Assembly: GCA_903919315.1 (NCBI GenBank)
Contig: CAIXHP010000065.1
Span: 1-36,906, forward strand
Length of the DNA: 36,906 nt
DNA from: an uncultured Pseudomonadota bacterium
GTDB lineage: Bacteria > Pseudomonadota > Alphaproteobacteria > UBA9219
Direction of reading: 5' to 3'
Every line of letters begins with the position of its first letter. The first letter of the stretch is position 1. Shown in pieces: positions 9,511 to 19,577 of the stretch. The notes under the pieces are model-generated. The model searched no databases, was not told the DNA's origin, and was given only the letters and a program-made list of their open reading frames with translations. The translations under genes were made by a program, and so were the position numbers.

Positions 9511-10365
9511 ATGACCGTAAGCAATAAACAGATTGTTGAGAGCCTGCCTCCGCTGCGCGAGGTGATCGCGCGTCATGGGTTGGCGGCGAAAAAGACTTTG
9601 GGCCAGCATTTTCTGCTAGATCTCAATCTGACGCAACGCATTGTCGCGGCGGCGGGCGATCTGGAAGGCTGCACGGTGTTTGAAATCGGCCCCGGCCCCG
9701 GAGGGCTGACCCGCCCGTTGGTCGCCAGCCGCGCCAAAGCCATCATTGCTGTCGAGAAAGACCCGCGCTGCGTCGCGGCGTTGGCGGAATTGGCGGCGGT
9801 TGCAGGGGGGCGGCTGGATGTACGCGAAGACGATGCCCTCAGGCTCGATTTAACGGCTCTGGCCTCCGGGCCGCGTGCCATTGTCGCCAACCTGCCCTAT
9901 AACGTCGGAACGCCGTTGCTGATCGGCTGGTTGCGGCAGATGCCCGCTTTTAAAAGCCTGACGCTGATGTTTCAGGCCGAGGTCGTGGATCGCTTGGTCG
10001 CGCAACCGGGCAGCAAGGCCTATGGCCGGTTGTCGGTGATTACGCAGTTCAGCTGCGCAACCAAACGCGCGCTCACCCTCCCCGCACGCGCCTTCACGCC
10101 GCCGCCCAATGTTGACTCCGCCGTCGTGCATTTGACGCCTCGGCTGAACAGGCCTGCGGATGTTGGTTTTGCGGCGATGGAAGCCGTGACCGCCGCCGCG
10201 TTCGGCCAGCGGCGCAAGATGCTGCGCTCCAGCTTGAAACCCTTAGGCGGCGAAGCGCTGTTGACCAAAGCCGGGATTGACCCGCAGCGCCGCGCGGAAG
10301 AACTTTCCTTGGCGGAGTTTGAGAACCTGGCGCGGTTTTGCGAGCCGGGTCAGTGCCCCGACTGA
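9511..10365 (+). CDS. rsmA: 16S rRNA (adenine1518-N6/adenine1519-N6)-dimethyltransferase
   Basis: 284 residues, RsmA/KsgA. It dimethylates two adenines near the 3' end of 16S rRNA late in 30S assembly. The SAM site [11 protein letters not shown] lies at 57-67 and the catalytic motif NLPYN at 127-131. The start MTVSNK at 9511 matches the family; an upstream TTG only adds four residues. The usual surA-pdxA-rsmA order is missing pdxA here. The last 16 bases overlap the tail of gmk on the other strand. Confidence 0.95.
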   Translation: MTVSNKQIVESLPPLREVIARHGLAAKKTLGQHFLLDLNLTQRIVAAAGDLEGCTVFEIGPGPGGLTRPLVASRAKAIIAVEKDPRCVAALAELAAVAGGRLDVREDDALRLDLTALASGPRAIVANLPYNVGTPLLIGWLRQMPAFKSLTLMFQAEVVDRLVAQPGSKAYGRLSVITQFSCATKRALTLPARAFTPPPNVDSAVVHLTPRLNRPADVGFAAMEAVTAAAFGQRRKMLRSSLKPLGGEALLTKAGIDPQRRAEELSLAEFENLARFCEPGQCPD

Positions 10366-11000
10366 AGCCCTTTGACGAATTCAGCCAGACCCACCAGACG
10401 GCGGCGCTTGAGGCGTTCGCTGTGCAGAATCGCTTTGACGGCGGCGACGGAAGTGTCGAGGTCGCGGTTGATGATGACATAGTCGTATTCGGCCCAATGG
10501 CTCATCTCGTCGGCGGCTTTGGCCATCCGGCGGTTGATCTCAGCGGGCTCGTCCATGGCGCGAGAATATAGGCGGCGTTCCAGTTCGTGCCATGTCGGGG
10601 GCAGGATGAAAACGCTCACGAGGTCGTCGCGGGCCTTCTCCACCAGTTGCTGCGTTCCCTGCCAGTCAATGTCGAACAGGACATCATGGCCTTCGGCCAA
10701 GGTGTTTTCGACCGGCAGGCGCGGCGTGCCGTAATAATTGCCAAAAACTTTGGCGTGTTCCAACAACTGGTCGCGGTTGACCATCAAATTAAAGTCGATG
10801 GGATCAATAAAGTGATAGTCGCGCCCGGATACTTCATTGACACGCGCCGCGCGCGTGGTCACGGAAACGGACAGCGAAATCGCCGGGTCTTCTTGAAGCA
10901 GCCGCCGTGAAATCGTGGTTTTTCCCGCCCCCGAAGGCGACGAAAGCACCATCATCAAGCCGCGTCGTTGTATATCCCCAAATGCGCTGTCGTTCGTCAT
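10350..11000 (-). CDS. gmk: Guanylate kinase
   Basis: 216 residues. The P-loop SPSGAGKTT is at 21-29, followed by the GMP-binding region with TTRAAR and GRDYHF. It converts GMP to GDP with ATP in the cytoplasm. The start MTNDSAF at 11000 was preferred over an upstream start that adds 17 residues. It runs tail-to-tail into rsmA with a 16-base overlap, so both 3' ends are constrained by two reading frames. Confidence 0.95.
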   Translation of the reverse strand: MTNDSAFGDIQRRGLMMVLSSPSGAGKTTISRRLLQEDPAISLSVSVTTRAARVNEVSGRDYHFIDPIDFNLMVNRDQLLEHAKVFGNYYGTPRLPVENTLAEGHDVLFDIDWQGTQQLVEKARDDLVSVFILPPTWHELERRLYSRAMDEPAEINRRMAKAADEMSHWAEYDYVIINRDLDTSVAAVKAILHSERLKRRRLVGLAEFVKGLQSGH

Positions 11001-11164
11001 GTGCTTTGCATCCCGGTCTGTATTCTGTGGGCAATCTAGAACATACCCCAAACAAGGGGAATGAAAATTTCCCGCGTGTCTCTGCCCGCTGTGGCGGTAC
11101 CTATTCTAACCCGTTGTCACAGTTTGCCATTGCTGCGCTGCGTGTCATAGAGCAATATACAGAT

Positions 11165-11950
11165 ATGCTTCAAGTAGAACCGACTACGATAAGCCTTCTG
11201 ACGCCAGTTCTTCCAGCTTTATCAATGTATTTGAGAGAAGCTGCGGCATCGGTGCTTGCTGTAAAAGAGGCGGCTCGCGCCGAGGGCTGGGCTGTTGAAT
11301 GGATTGTCGTTGCGGATGGTCCTGGGGAAATTCCTCCAACGCCTGAAGCGGACAAGGTTTTGAGATTCCCCAAAAGGCGTGGCGTATCCGCTGCCCGTAA
11401 TCTTGCTCTTGCAGCGGCAAGGGGGGATTGGGTCGCTCCGTTGGATGCGGATGATTTGTTGGATGTTGATGGCATTATTCCGCTGCTAAATATCCTCAAG
11501 AGCGCCAAAGGAGTAAAATGGGTCGGGGCCAACCGGCTGCTTCTGGACGGGCACAAGACGCCCCATTGGAAGGAGTGCGAGGGGCATTGGGCGACAGGAA
11601 CATTGGCAGAAACATGGTCGGTTCCCTTCTGCTTTCACCCCAACAGCGTTATCGCGCTTCGTTCTGCGGCTTTGCAGTCGATGGGGTGGCCAGCCGTTCC
11701 CAGCAATGAAGATTTGGCGTTTGTTCTGATGCTTTCAGAAATGGGCCCCGGATGCTTTCATCCCTCTGTTCTGACGCGTTACCGTGTTTGGGAAAGCCAG
11801 ACAATTGCTGATCCCGTTTATGCCGATTTGAAAAAAAGCGCCTTTTCCGTTATTGCCGAAATGTTGAATGCGCAACGACGGGAAAAGGGGCGCGCAGCAA
11901 TATTTCCGCCAGATTCCGGTGCATCATTCGGCCATCTGCATAAAATGTGA
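11165..11950 (+). CDS. Family 2 glycosyltransferase
   Basis: 261 residues with a GT-A fold signature: a nucleotide-sugar-binding strand WIVVADGP at 46-53, GVSAARNLAL at 73-82, and the metal-binding DADD at 94-97. It probably adds a sugar to a surface polysaccharide or LPS; donor and acceptor cannot be read. There is no membrane segment, so it should be cytoplasmic or peripheral. No strong ribosome binding site precedes the ATG at 11165, and AT-rich bases just upstream (CAATAT) may be a -10 box. Upstream of this ATG the frame stays open but encodes nothing family-like. It ends four bases before the convergent metallo-hydrolase gene. Confidence 0.8.
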   Translation: MLQVEPTTISLLTPVLPALSMYLREAAASVLAVKEAARAEGWAVEWIVVADGPGEIPPTPEADKVLRFPKRRGVSAARNLALAAARGDWVAPLDADDLLDVDGIIPLLNILKSAKGVKWVGANRLLLDGHKTPHWKECEGHWATGTLAETWSVPFCFHPNSVIALRSAALQSMGWPAVPSNEDLAFVLMLSEMGPGCFHPSVLTRYRVWESQTIADPVYADLKKSAFSVIAEMLNAQRREKGRAAIFPPDSGASFGHLHKM

Positions 11951-11954
11951 TCAT

Positions 11955-12668
11955 TCACAAAAACGACAGCGTCTGCCCTTCCCGCAGTGGGATGAATCCC
12001 TTGCCAAAAACGGAATGGAAAATCTTTTCCGCTTTCCGACCCGTGCAGTGCGTGGGGGCGACGATGTGAACGCCTGCGTCCCAGAGGCTGACGGCGCAGC
12101 GAAGGATGTCCGCACGCGAGGATTCCATGAGGTGAAAGCCGCCGATGACGGCATGAACGGGGGCTTTGAAATGCTGCTTTGCCTTCTCGGCTATCGCCAA
12201 AACGCCGGGGTGGGAGCAACCGACGATGACGACGAGGCCTTGGCGTGTTTCAAGGACGATGCTCTGTTCTGGTATCGCGCGGCCTTCGAATGTGCCGGTT
12301 AGCTCAGCCGTCACATGGATGTTCGGCCTCAAGGTCTTGGTTCCGGGGTTGTCTATGACGGCGCTTCCGGCGGCGCGAATGCGGTCTTTGCATGATTCAT
12401 GGGCGTGGGGTGGCAGGTAAACGTTGAGGCCCTTTCTTCGTTCGAGTAACCCCCACAAGCCGTCGATGTGATCCCAGTGATCGTGGGAAATCACGACATC
12501 ACGGATGCGGGCAATGTCGATGTGGTTCTGGCGGAGCTTTCTGGACAGAGTGCGGTGGTTGGCGAAGGTGTCGAAGAGAATGCTGTCGTCGATCAAGAAG
12601 GACAGCCCCCAATGCCGAATCCAGAGTTCCCATAGGCGGGAGCCGGAGGCGATGAGTTGGATGTTCAT
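11955..12668 (-). CDS. Metallo-beta-lactamase-fold hydrolase (COG1237-like)
   Basis: 237 residues. The zinc-binding motif HDHWDH is at 62-67, with further ligands in GCSHPGV (His153) and GGFHL (His179). This pattern fits the group related to the methanopterin-pathway enzyme dihydropterin-ribofuranosyl-aminobenzene phosphate synthase. Bacterial members have mostly unknown substrates, so a methanopterin role should not be assumed. The ATG at 12668 lacks a strong ribosome binding site. A tRNA-associated repeat lies just upstream. Confidence 0.82.
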   Translation of the reverse strand: MNIQLIASGSRLWELWIRHWGLSFLIDDSILFDTFANHRTLSRKLRQNHIDIARIRDVVISHDHWDHIDGLWGLLERRKGLNVYLPPHAHESCKDRIRAAGSAVIDNPGTKTLRPNIHVTAELTGTFEGRAIPEQSIVLETRQGLVVIVGCSHPGVLAIAEKAKQHFKAPVHAVIGGFHLMESSRADILRCAVSLWDAGVHIVAPTHCTGRKAEKIFHSVFGKGFIPLREGQTLSFL

Positions 12669-12690
12669 GGTGGGTGTTCTTTCTGGGAGA

Positions 12691-12748
12691 TGCCCGCCTT
12701 CGCCTTAGGGGGCTTCGGCGCGGCATTTTTTGCGCTTTGCGCAAAAAA

Positions 12749-12750
<2 letters not shown>
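12691..12750 (-). repeat. tRNA-linked two-hairpin repeat, copy 1
   Basis: Adjacent to the 3' end of tRNA-Ala. A perfect 12-bp stem (12724-12735 with 12739-12750, loop TTT) includes the last two bases of the encoded CCA. The other half (about 12696-12722) can fold on the minus strand as CGCC-GAA-GCC / GGC-GAA-GGCG, with a symmetric GAA/GAA internal loop. A second copy lies beside tRNA-Tyr at 28062-28124. The T run lies inside the stem rather than after it, so this is not a standard intrinsic terminator. Confidence 0.8.
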
Positions 12751-12824
<74 letters not shown>

Positions 12825-12856
12825 ACATGCCCTACAAAGGCAACTTTGCGGCCCCC

Positions 12857-12885
12857 TTTATGCGAGGCGCGGCCCCGCCTGTCAA
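12857..12885 (-). promoter_or_regulatory. Promoter of tRNA-Ala
   Basis: On the minus strand TTGACA (12880-12885), exactly 17 bases, then CATAAA (12857-12862), about 32 bases before the mature 5' end. The perfect -35 box and ideal spacing make this a strong sigma-70-type promoter. Confidence 0.75.
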
Positions 12886-12950
12886 GCGGCCCTTGCAACC
12901 GATCTCGTCGCGCCTTAGCTTAGGCGAGAAATCAGGGAAAGGGGCTCGTC

Positions 12951-13256
12951 ATGGCCGTCGTTAACTCTTTGCTGGCCGCAACGTTCGAAATTCTGAATAT
13001 CTTGCTGGGCCTATATATCTGGGTGCTGGTTTTCAGCGCCGTGCTGAGCTGGCTTGTGGCGTTCGGGGTCGTCAACACGAACAATCAGTTCGTGCGCACG
13101 ATGGGCGACATGTTGTATCGCCTGACGGAGCCTGTCCTGCGCCCAATCCGTCGCTTTCTGCCGGTCATGGGCGGGTTGGATCTTTCCCCGCTGGTGTTGA
13201 TCTTTATCATCATGTTTCTGCAATCCTTCCTTCGGCATTTGGTGTTAGGCGCATGA
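12951..13256 (+). CDS. yggT: YggT family membrane protein
   Basis: 101 residues with two hydrophobic hairpin segments (about 5-37 and 75-95) separated by the conserved stretch [15 protein letters not shown]. YggT proteins are linked to osmotic tolerance and, in other bacteria, to membrane organisation near division genes; the biochemical role is unclear. A good ribosome binding site (AAAGGGG) precedes the ATG. A possible promoter TTGCAA (12893-12898), 17 bases, TAGCTT (12916-12921) lies upstream, divergent from tRNA-Ala. The stop overlaps the folD start (ATGA), starting a seven-gene co-directional run. Confidence 0.9.
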   Translation: MAVVNSLLAATFEILNILLGLYIWVLVFSAVLSWLVAFGVVNTNNQFVRTMGDMLYRLTEPVLRPIRRFLPVMGGLDLSPLVLIFIIMFLQSFLRHLVLGA

Positions 13257-14125
13257 CGGCACGGATCATTGACGGCGCGGCTTTGGCAAAGAGCGTGCGC
13301 GCCGGTGTTGCGGATCACACTGCGGAACTGCTCAAACGACAGGGCATTAAGCCCGGTCTGGCCGTCGTTCTGGTCGGCGAGAATCCGGCCAGTCAGGTCT
13401 ATGTGCGCAACAAGTCGCGGGCTTGCGAGGAAGTGGGCTTTCAGTCCTACACTCAGAAACTCCCGGCCACGGCCACCGAGGTCGAGCTGCTCGGCCTGAT
13501 TGCCGAGTTGAACGAAAACCCGCAAGTGCACGGCATTTTGGTGCAGCTGCCCTTGCCGCCGGACATCAACGAATCGTCCGTGATCAACGCTATTCACCCG
13601 ATCAAGGATGTCGACGGCTTTCATCCGGTCAACGCCGGTCGGCTGGCTTCGGGGCTGATGAGCCTTGTCCCTTGTACGCCGCAAGGCTGCATGATGCTGA
13701 TTCGCGAAGTGCTGCCGGATATGCGGGGCAAGAAGGCGCTCGTGGTGGGGCGCTCGAACATCGTCGGCAAACCTGTGGCGATGATGCTGTTGCAAGCCGA
13801 TTGCACGGTGACCGTCGCGCACTCGCGCACGCGCGATTTGCCCGAAGAATGCCGTCAGGCGGATATTTTGATCGCGGCCATCGGCAAGCCGGAGTTTATT
13901 CGCGGCGACTGGATCAAGCCGGGCGCTGTCGTGATTGACGTGGGAATCAACCGTGTGCCAGCGGCGGACGGAAAAACCAAGCTGGTTGGCGACGTGGCCT
14001 TTGCCGAAGCCGTCGAACGCGCCGGAGCGATCACCCCCGTGCCGGGCGGCGTCGGGCCGATGACCATCGCCTGCCTGCTGCAAAACACGCTTCAGGCGAC
14101 GATGATGCAGAGTGGCTGGGCATGA
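13253..14125 (+). CDS. folD: Bifunctional methylenetetrahydrofolate dehydrogenase / cyclohydrolase
   Basis: 290 residues. It interconverts 5,10-methylene- and 10-formyl-tetrahydrofolate through methenyl-tetrahydrofolate, using NADP. Visible motifs are [13 protein letters not shown] with the catalytic lysine at 54, [34 protein letters not shown] in the Rossmann part, and PGGVGPMT near the C-terminus. The length is standard. The start overlaps yggT by four bases and the stop overlaps the next gene by four. Confidence 0.96.
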   Translation: MTARIIDGAALAKSVRAGVADHTAELLKRQGIKPGLAVVLVGENPASQVYVRNKSRACEEVGFQSYTQKLPATATEVELLGLIAELNENPQVHGILVQLPLPPDINESSVINAIHPIKDVDGFHPVNAGRLASGLMSLVPCTPQGCMMLIREVLPDMRGKKALVVGRSNIVGKPVAMMLLQADCTVTVAHSRTRDLPEECRQADILIAAIGKPEFIRGDWIKPGAVVIDVGINRVPAADGKTKLVGDVAFAEAVERAGAITPVPGGVGPMTIACLLQNTLQATMMQSGWA

Positions 14126-15132
14126 TTACCGTTTATTATCGCACGGACGACGGCATCGCGTGCCGCGAGCTGGAGACGGGCGAGGCTTTTCCGGCGCGTA
14201 TGCTGTGGGTCGACCTGCTGCACCCCGACGAGACGGAACGCGCCTTGGTGGCGGCGCTGCTGGGGCTAAATCTGCCGACACGCTCGCAGATGGCCGAGAT
14301 CGAGGTTTCGAGCCGCCTACGCGCCGACGGTCACGCGGCCTATCTGACCACCGATGTTCTGGTCGGCTCGGAAACGCCGGACCCGGAAATCGGCGACCTG
14401 ACGGTGGTGGTAGCGCCCGGCTGCCTTTTGACGCTGCGCTATAGCGAGCCGCGCGCTCTGGCGATGTTCGCGTACCGGATTCAGAATCAAGCGCAACTGT
14501 TTGCGACGCAGGAAGACGGCTTGCTGGCCATGCTGGACGCGATTGTGGATCGCACCGCCGATGTGCTTGAAGCCATCGGGCGGCGCGTGGATGATCTGTC
14601 GTTGCAGATTTTCCGCCGAGGCCCGGAGGAACAGACCATCGACCGTCGCAGCGCCAAGCCGGGCCGCAAACGCAAGGAAAAGCAGTTGCAGGAAATTTTG
14701 CAAGGCATTGGCCGCGCGGGCGATATGAACCACAAGGTGCGCGACAGCGTCAACGGCATGATCCGGTTGGTAACGTTCCTCGGCCCGATCCTGACGCATC
14801 GGTTGAACAACGAACAGATGAAGAAGTTTAAGGCGCTCGACCGCGATTTGCGTTCTCTCAGCGAGCACGCGCAGTCTTCGGCGCATGAAACGTCGTTCCT
14901 GCTCGACGCGACGCTGGGGCAGATCAACATCGAACAGAACGCCATCATCAAGATTTTCTCGGTCGTGTCGGTGGTCTTCATGCCGCCTACGCTGTTCGCC
15001 AGCATTTGGGGCATGAACTTTCACGCGATTCCCGAATTGTCGTGGTCGTGGGGGTATTACATGGCGTTGGGCGTGATGGTGGCCTCGGCGGTTTTGCCGC
15101 TGGCTTACTTCAGGCGTAGGGGGTGGCTATGA
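14122..15132 (+). CDS. CorA-like magnesium/metal ion transporter
   Basis: 336 residues. A large cytoplasmic domain with a long helical region (about 130-270) is followed by two C-terminal membrane helices (about 275-296 and 310-330). The signature GMN lies at 297-299 in WGMNF. CorA proteins form pentameric Mg2+ channels. The residues after GMN (FHAIPEL) differ from the classic MPEL, as in many CorA-like paralogues, so ion preference is not certain. It overlaps folD and the following glycosyltransferase by ATGA, suggesting one transcript. Confidence 0.9.
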   Translation: MITVYYRTDDGIACRELETGEAFPARMLWVDLLHPDETERALVAALLGLNLPTRSQMAEIEVSSRLRADGHAAYLTTDVLVGSETPDPEIGDLTVVVAPGCLLTLRYSEPRALAMFAYRIQNQAQLFATQEDGLLAMLDAIVDRTADVLEAIGRRVDDLSLQIFRRGPEEQTIDRRSAKPGRKRKEKQLQEILQGIGRAGDMNHKVRDSVNGMIRLVTFLGPILTHRLNNEQMKKFKALDRDLRSLSEHAQSSAHETSFLLDATLGQINIEQNAIIKIFSVVSVVFMPPTLFASIWGMNFHAIPELSWSWGYYMALGVMVASAVLPLAYFRRRGWL

Positions 15133-15929
15133 GTTCGGCTCTTCCCCAGAGGCTCAGCGCCCTTGTCGTGGCACGCAACGAGGCCGCGCAGTTGGGCGCT
15201 TGTCTGGAACGTTTGGCTTTCTGCTATGAGATCGTCGTTGTTCTGGATCGCAGCACGGACGATTCCCGAAACGTGGCGTTGCTGCATGGGGCCAAGCTCG
15301 TCGAAGGCGCATGGCCCATCGAAGGCGCACGGCGGCAGGCGGGACAGGATGCGTGTTCTTGCGCGTGGATTCTGGAAGTGGACGCGGACGAACGCGTGTC
15401 GCCGGAGCTGGCGGCGGAGATCAAGTCCACCCTCGCCGCACGGCAGGAAGCGCCCACGGGGCCGGACTGGTGGCGGATACCTTTTGACAATTACATCGGC
15501 GAGCGTTTGGTGCGCTATGGCTGGGGCGCGCAATTTGGCGTGGGGGCAAAGGCCATCCTGTTCCGCAAGGGGTGCAAGGCTTGGGGCGAGCAGCGCGTGC
15601 ATCCTAAGGTGCAGATGACGGGGACTCCGGGCGGCGCGCTCGCGAACACCATGCAGCATTATCTGGATCGCGATATTTCGGAGATGATGCAGCGGCTTGA
15701 TCGTTACACGACGTTGAATGCCGAAGATTTGTGCGCGACCGGAAAGATCGGGACGCTGCGCAAAAACGTCCTGCGCATTTTCGGACGGTTCTGGAAATGC
15801 TACGTCCGGCGCAAGGGACACCGCGAGGGTGGGCTTGGGCTGGCGATTGCGATCTTTGCGGGGCTATACCCCCTGCTCTCGTATTTGAAAGCCGCAGAAA
15901 TACAGGCTGCGGGCCGCACAAAGGCGTGA
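15129..15929 (+). CDS. Family 2 glycosyltransferase (WaaE/KdtX-like, LPS core type)
   Basis: 266 residues. The N-terminus LSALVVARNEA and the strand EIVVVLDRSTDDS match the LPS-core glucosyltransferase group (WaaE/KdtX). The metal motif is DADE in WILEVDADERVSPEL. A C-terminal hydrophobic stretch (GLGLAIAIFAGLYPLLSYL) may anchor it to the membrane. It probably transfers a hexose onto the LPS inner core, in keeping with kdsA and lptFG elsewhere in the window. The ATG at 15129 overlaps the corA-like stop; a GTG two codons upstream is a less likely start. Confidence 0.85.
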   Translation: MSSALPQRLSALVVARNEAAQLGACLERLAFCYEIVVVLDRSTDDSRNVALLHGAKLVEGAWPIEGARRQAGQDACSCAWILEVDADERVSPELAAEIKSTLAARQEAPTGPDWWRIPFDNYIGERLVRYGWGAQFGVGAKAILFRKGCKAWGEQRVHPKVQMTGTPGGALANTMQHYLDRDISEMMQRLDRYTTLNAEDLCATGKIGTLRKNVLRIFGRFWKCYVRRKGHREGGLGLAIAIFAGLYPLLSYLKAAEIQAAGRTKA

Positions 15930-15974
15930 TTTCGTGGGCTGGTGAAATACCGTGAAAAACGGTAAAGTCTGGCC

Positions 15975-18038
15975 ATGACCTTTCCCATTTTCGCCGATGT
16001 CATAAAGCCGGATTTCCGTCCTGAGGCGGGGCGGTCGTTCGTCCTGAAATCCGACTACCGTCCGGCAGGCGATCAGCCGACCGCGATCAAGGAGCTGACC
16101 GAAGGCTTTCAGCGCGGCGAGCGGGATCAGGTGCTGTTGGGCGTGACCGGCTCCGGCAAGACCTTTACTGTCGCTAAGACGATTCAGGAATTGCAGCGCC
16201 CCGCTCTCCTCCTTGCGCCCAACAAGACTTTGGCGGCGCAGTTGTACGGCGAGATGAAAAGCTTTTTCCCCGACAACGCGGTGGAGTATTTCGTCAGCTA
16301 TTACGACTATTACCAGCCCGAAGCCTATGTCCCGCGCACGGACACCTTCATTGAGAAGGAGGCGATGGTCAACGAACAGCTCGACCGCATGCGCCATGCG
16401 GCGACCCGCGCGTTGCTGGAACGCGACGACGTGATCATCGTCGCTTCGGTGTCCTGCATTTATGGCATCGGTTCGGTGGAAACCTACCAAAGCATGGTGC
16501 TGGGGCTGGCAAAGGGACAGACGGTGTCGCGGCAGGCGATGCTGGCGGCGTTCGTCGAACTGCATTACCGCCGCAACGACATCGGCTTTGGGCGCGGCGA
16601 TTTTCGCGTCCGCGGCGACACGGTCGAGCTTTTTCCGGCGCATTTGGAAGACCGCGCGTGGCGCTTCAGTCTGTTTGGCGATGAATTGGAGCAGATCGTT
16701 GAGTTCGATCCGCTCACCGGCGAAAAAGGCGCGGCGTTGGAGGCCGTCAAGGTCTACGCCAACAGCCACTATGTGACGCCCAAGCCCACGCTGGAACAGG
16801 CGGTGACGCAGATCAAGGTCGAGCTGAAAGACCAGCTTGCCGCCTTGCTCGCGGAAGGAAAATTGCTGGAGGAGCAGCGCCTGCGCGAGCGCGTGACGTT
16901 CGACATGGAAATGATGCTGGCGACGGGCAGCTGCGCGGGCATTGAGAATTATTCCCGCTATCTCACGGGCCGTCCGCCGGGCGATCCGCCGCCGACGTTG
17001 TTCGAGTATTTGCCTGAAAACTGCCTGCTGTTCGTGGACGAGAGCCACGTCATGATTCCGCAGTTGAACGGCATGTACCGGGGCGACTTTGCGCGTAAAT
17101 CGACGTTGGCGCAGTATGGGTTCCGGCTTCCCTCTTGCAAGGACAACCGGCCCTTGAAGTTCGAGGAATGGGAACGCATGCGGCCTCAGACTCTCTTTGT
17201 GTCCGCTACGCCGGGCCCGTGGGAGTTGGAACGCACGGGCGGTGTGTTTACCGAGCAAGTCGTGCGCCCCACCGGCCTGATTGATCCGCCCGTGATCATT
17301 CGGCCTACGGATAAGCAAGTGGACGATCTGTTGTTCGAAGTGCGCGAGGTGGTGAAGAAAGGCCTGCGCGTCCTCGTCACGACACTGACCAAAAAGATGG
17401 CCGAGGCTCTGACCGAGTACATGACCGAGGCCGGAGTCAAAGTGCGTTACATCCATTCGGATGTGGAGACGTTGGAGCGTATCGAGATTATCCGCGATCT
17501 GCGTCTGGGCGTTTACGATGTGTTGGTCGGCATCAATTTGTTGCGCGAGGGGTTGGATATTCCTGAATGCGGGCTAGTCGCCATTCTGGACGCGGACAAG
17601 GAAGGCTATCTGCGTTCGCGCACGTCGTTGATCCAGACAATAGGACGCGCGGCGCGTAATGTGGAGGGCCGCGCCATCCTGTACGCCGACCGCGTGACCG
17701 GCAGCATGAAGGCGGCGCTTGACGAAACCAACCGTCGCCGCGAGCGCCAGCAAGCCTACAACGCCGCCAACGGCATTACGCCGGAGAGCATCAAGAAGAA
17801 CATCGGCGACATTCTTGGCTCGGTCTATGAACGCGACCATGTGACGGTTCCGGCGGGACTTTCCGGCGAAGCGACGCTCAGCGGCAAAGATTTGCAAGCT
17901 TATCTGCGCGATCTTGATAAGCGCATGAAGCAGGCCGCCGGTGATTTGGAATTTGAGGAAGCGGCAAGGCTACGCGACGAAATCCGCCGCTTGGAAGCGG
18001 CAGAGCTTGGCGTTGGCTCCGTCTCAACCCGACGCTAA
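15975..18038 (+). CDS. uvrB: Excinuclease ABC subunit B
   Basis: 687 residues, typical for UvrB, the damage-verifying helicase-like subunit of nucleotide excision repair. The Walker A GVTGSGKT is at 56-63, the beta-hairpin region holds [12 protein letters not shown], and helicase motif VI contains QTIGRAARN. The UvrC-interacting UVR motif ([17 protein letters not shown]) is near the C-terminus. A small hairpin (TACCGT/ACGGTA, 15948-15964) and a TAAAGT six bases before the ATG suggest it may have its own, possibly leaderless, start. No LexA box was found in the 46-base upstream gap. Confidence 0.97.
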   Translation: MTFPIFADVIKPDFRPEAGRSFVLKSDYRPAGDQPTAIKELTEGFQRGERDQVLLGVTGSGKTFTVAKTIQELQRPALLLAPNKTLAAQLYGEMKSFFPDNAVEYFVSYYDYYQPEAYVPRTDTFIEKEAMVNEQLDRMRHAATRALLERDDVIIVASVSCIYGIGSVETYQSMVLGLAKGQTVSRQAMLAAFVELHYRRNDIGFGRGDFRVRGDTVELFPAHLEDRAWRFSLFGDELEQIVEFDPLTGEKGAALEAVKVYANSHYVTPKPTLEQAVTQIKVELKDQLAALLAEGKLLEEQRLRERVTFDMEMMLATGSCAGIENYSRYLTGRPPGDPPPTLFEYLPENCLLFVDESHVMIPQLNGMYRGDFARKSTLAQYGFRLPSCKDNRPLKFEEWERMRPQTLFVSATPGPWELERTGGVFTEQVVRPTGLIDPPVIIRPTDKQVDDLLFEVREVVKKGLRVLVTTLTKKMAEALTEYMTEAGVKVRYIHSDVETLERIEIIRDLRLGVYDVLVGINLLREGLDIPECGLVAILDADKEGYLRSRTSLIQTIGRAARNVEGRAILYADRVTGSMKAALDETNRRRERQQAYNAANGITPESIKKNIGDILGSVYERDHVTVPAGLSGEATLSGKDLQAYLRDLDKRMKQAAGDLEFEEAARLRDEIRRLEAAELGVGSVSTRR

Positions 18039-18046
18039 CGGACGAT

Positions 18047-18883
18047 ATGGCGCATTGCATGACCCATGCCACGCATACACTGCTTGAGCCTTCGGGCGCG
18101 CCCGTGCCGCTCATCCTGAGTTCGCCGCATAGCGGGAGGAACTATCCGGATGATTTTGGCTATATCTGTCCCTTGCCTCTCCTCCGTCAGGCCGAGGATG
18201 CCTATGTGGACGAGTTGATCGCAGGGGCGACATCGGTTGGCGTGGCTATAGTACAGGCGCAGTTTCCGCGCAGCTACATCGATGTGAATCGGGGCGAGGA
18301 CGATCTTGATCCGGCGTTGCTGTCGGAGGCATGGCAGGGTCCGCTTGCTCCCTCTGAGCGCACTTTGCGCGGTTTGGGCCTCGTGCGGCGGCTATGCCAG
18401 AGCGGCGTGCCGATGTACGCGGCACCGTTGGCGGTCGCGACCGTGCAGCAGCGCATTCTTCGCTGCTATCGTCCTTATCACGCCGCGCTAGAGGCTCTCA
18501 TCCGGCAACGAAGCGAACAGTTCGGCGCGGTGTGGATGATCGATTGCCATTCGATGCCGAGCCGCCGTTTGGACGGATCGTTGCTGCCGGTTGACTTTGT
18601 TCTGGGTGATCGTGACGCGACGAGCTGCGATCCGGCTTTCACCCGTTATGTGCGCGATGTGTTGCAGGACTATGGCTACAGCGTCGCGATCAACAACCCG
18701 TTTAAGGGCGTGGAGATCCTGCGCCGCCACGGCCAACCGCAACGCGGGCGACATGCGTTGCAGCTAGAGATCAGCCGCTCCCTTTACATGGACGAGCTGA
18801 CATTGGAAAAGCATGAAGGCTTCGCGCGCGTTCAGGACGTTCTGGCGCGGCTGTTCGCGCTATTGGCGATCAAACGAGGGTAA
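18047..18883 (+). CDS. N-formylglutamate amidohydrolase family protein
   Basis: 278 residues of the FGase family. Motifs include SSPHSGRNYPD (26-36), YIDVNRGEDDLDP, and IDCHSMP, which supply likely metal ligands. The classical reaction releases formate and glutamate from N-formylglutamate in histidine breakdown. There are no other hut genes here, so the true substrate may be another N-formyl or amide compound. It starts 8 bases after uvrB; the internal Met5 (18059) is an alternative start. Confidence 0.85.
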   Translation: MAHCMTHATHTLLEPSGAPVPLILSSPHSGRNYPDDFGYICPLPLLRQAEDAYVDELIAGATSVGVAIVQAQFPRSYIDVNRGEDDLDPALLSEAWQGPLAPSERTLRGLGLVRRLCQSGVPMYAAPLAVATVQQRILRCYRPYHAALEALIRQRSEQFGAVWMIDCHSMPSRRLDGSLLPVDFVLGDRDATSCDPAFTRYVRDVLQDYGYSVAINNPFKGVEILRRHGQPQRGRHALQLEISRSLYMDELTLEKHEGFARVQDVLARLFALLAIKRG

Positions 18884-18887
18884 ATGA

Positions 18888-19574
18888 ATGAAGGCGTTAG
18901 CGCAGGATGCCGAGCTGTTCTTGTTCGACTTCGACGGAACCTTTTACAGGTTTACCGAAGCGTTTGAGCGTCATTGCATTGAGGCTACGGCCCGCGCGGC
19001 GCAGAGGTTGGGTGTGTCGCTACCATTCTCTGAACTCATAACGCTGGGACAGGAATCGCACATCAAACATGGCACGAGCTTTGCCGTCTTTCGCGACCGT
19101 TTTGGGCTAAAGATCGAGGACTGGCATGAGGTGTATCATCAGGAGCTAGAACCCCATCTCATCGAATCCAGTCAGGTGACGGCGGCGCACCTCGCTGCCT
19201 GTCCGGTGCCGTGGGCGTTGCTCTCGCACAGCAACCGGTATTGGATATTCAAGATGCTGCGTAAATTCGGGCTTGATGCGGTTACGCCAGAAGATCGGGT
19301 CTTCGCGCTGGAGGATGTGCGTTATCACTACAAGATGACCAGCGACTCCCCTTACCGTCAGGTTTTGGATCGTCTGGGTGCGCGTGCGGACAGGACGGTG
19401 ATGGTCGAAGATTCGGTGCGGAATCTCAGCACCGCCAAAAAATTGGGCATGACAACCGTCTATGTAACGCAGGGATATTCTTTCGACCCGGTTCAGCATC
19501 CGGAAGTTGATTTGTACTTTGACGATGTACCGACGATGCTGGAGCGGCTTAAGGCGGCCAGAGCCACGGGCTAA
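18888..19574 (+). CDS. HAD-superfamily hydrolase, pyrimidine 5'-nucleotidase-like
   Basis: 228 residues. HAD motif I is DFDGTFY with Asp14 and Asp16, motif II is the Ser in LLSHSN, motif III involves the KMTSDSP region, and motif IV is VMVEDSVRN. The cap and sequence resemble the yeast Sdt1-like and bacterial pyrimidine 5'-nucleotidase group, which dephosphorylates nucleotides; sugar phosphates are also possible. A GAGGG precedes the ATG by a few bases. It ends three bases before the convergent bamE. Confidence 0.85.
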   Translation: MKALAQDAELFLFDFDGTFYRFTEAFERHCIEATARAAQRLGVSLPFSELITLGQESHIKHGTSFAVFRDRFGLKIEDWHEVYHQELEPHLIESSQVTAAHLAACPVPWALLSHSNRYWIFKMLRKFGLDAVTPEDRVFALEDVRYHYKMTSDSPYRQVLDRLGARADRTVMVEDSVRNLSTAKKLGMTTVYVTQGYSFDPVQHPEVDLYFDDVPTMLERLKAARATG

Positions 19575-19577
19575 CGT

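Noticed and set aside
13085-14083. 332-codon minus-strand frame across yggT and folD
   Set aside because: Antisense to two firmly identified genes, His/Arg-rich, with no family resemblance.
15940-15974. LexA box upstream of uvrB
   Set aside because: No GTTC-N7-GTTC or its complement is present in the 46-base gap; only a small TACCGT/ACGGTA hairpin is seen.
15864-17456. 530-codon minus-strand frame across uvrB
   Set aside because: Shadow of uvrB codon bias in GC-rich DNA; no motif and no ribosome binding site.
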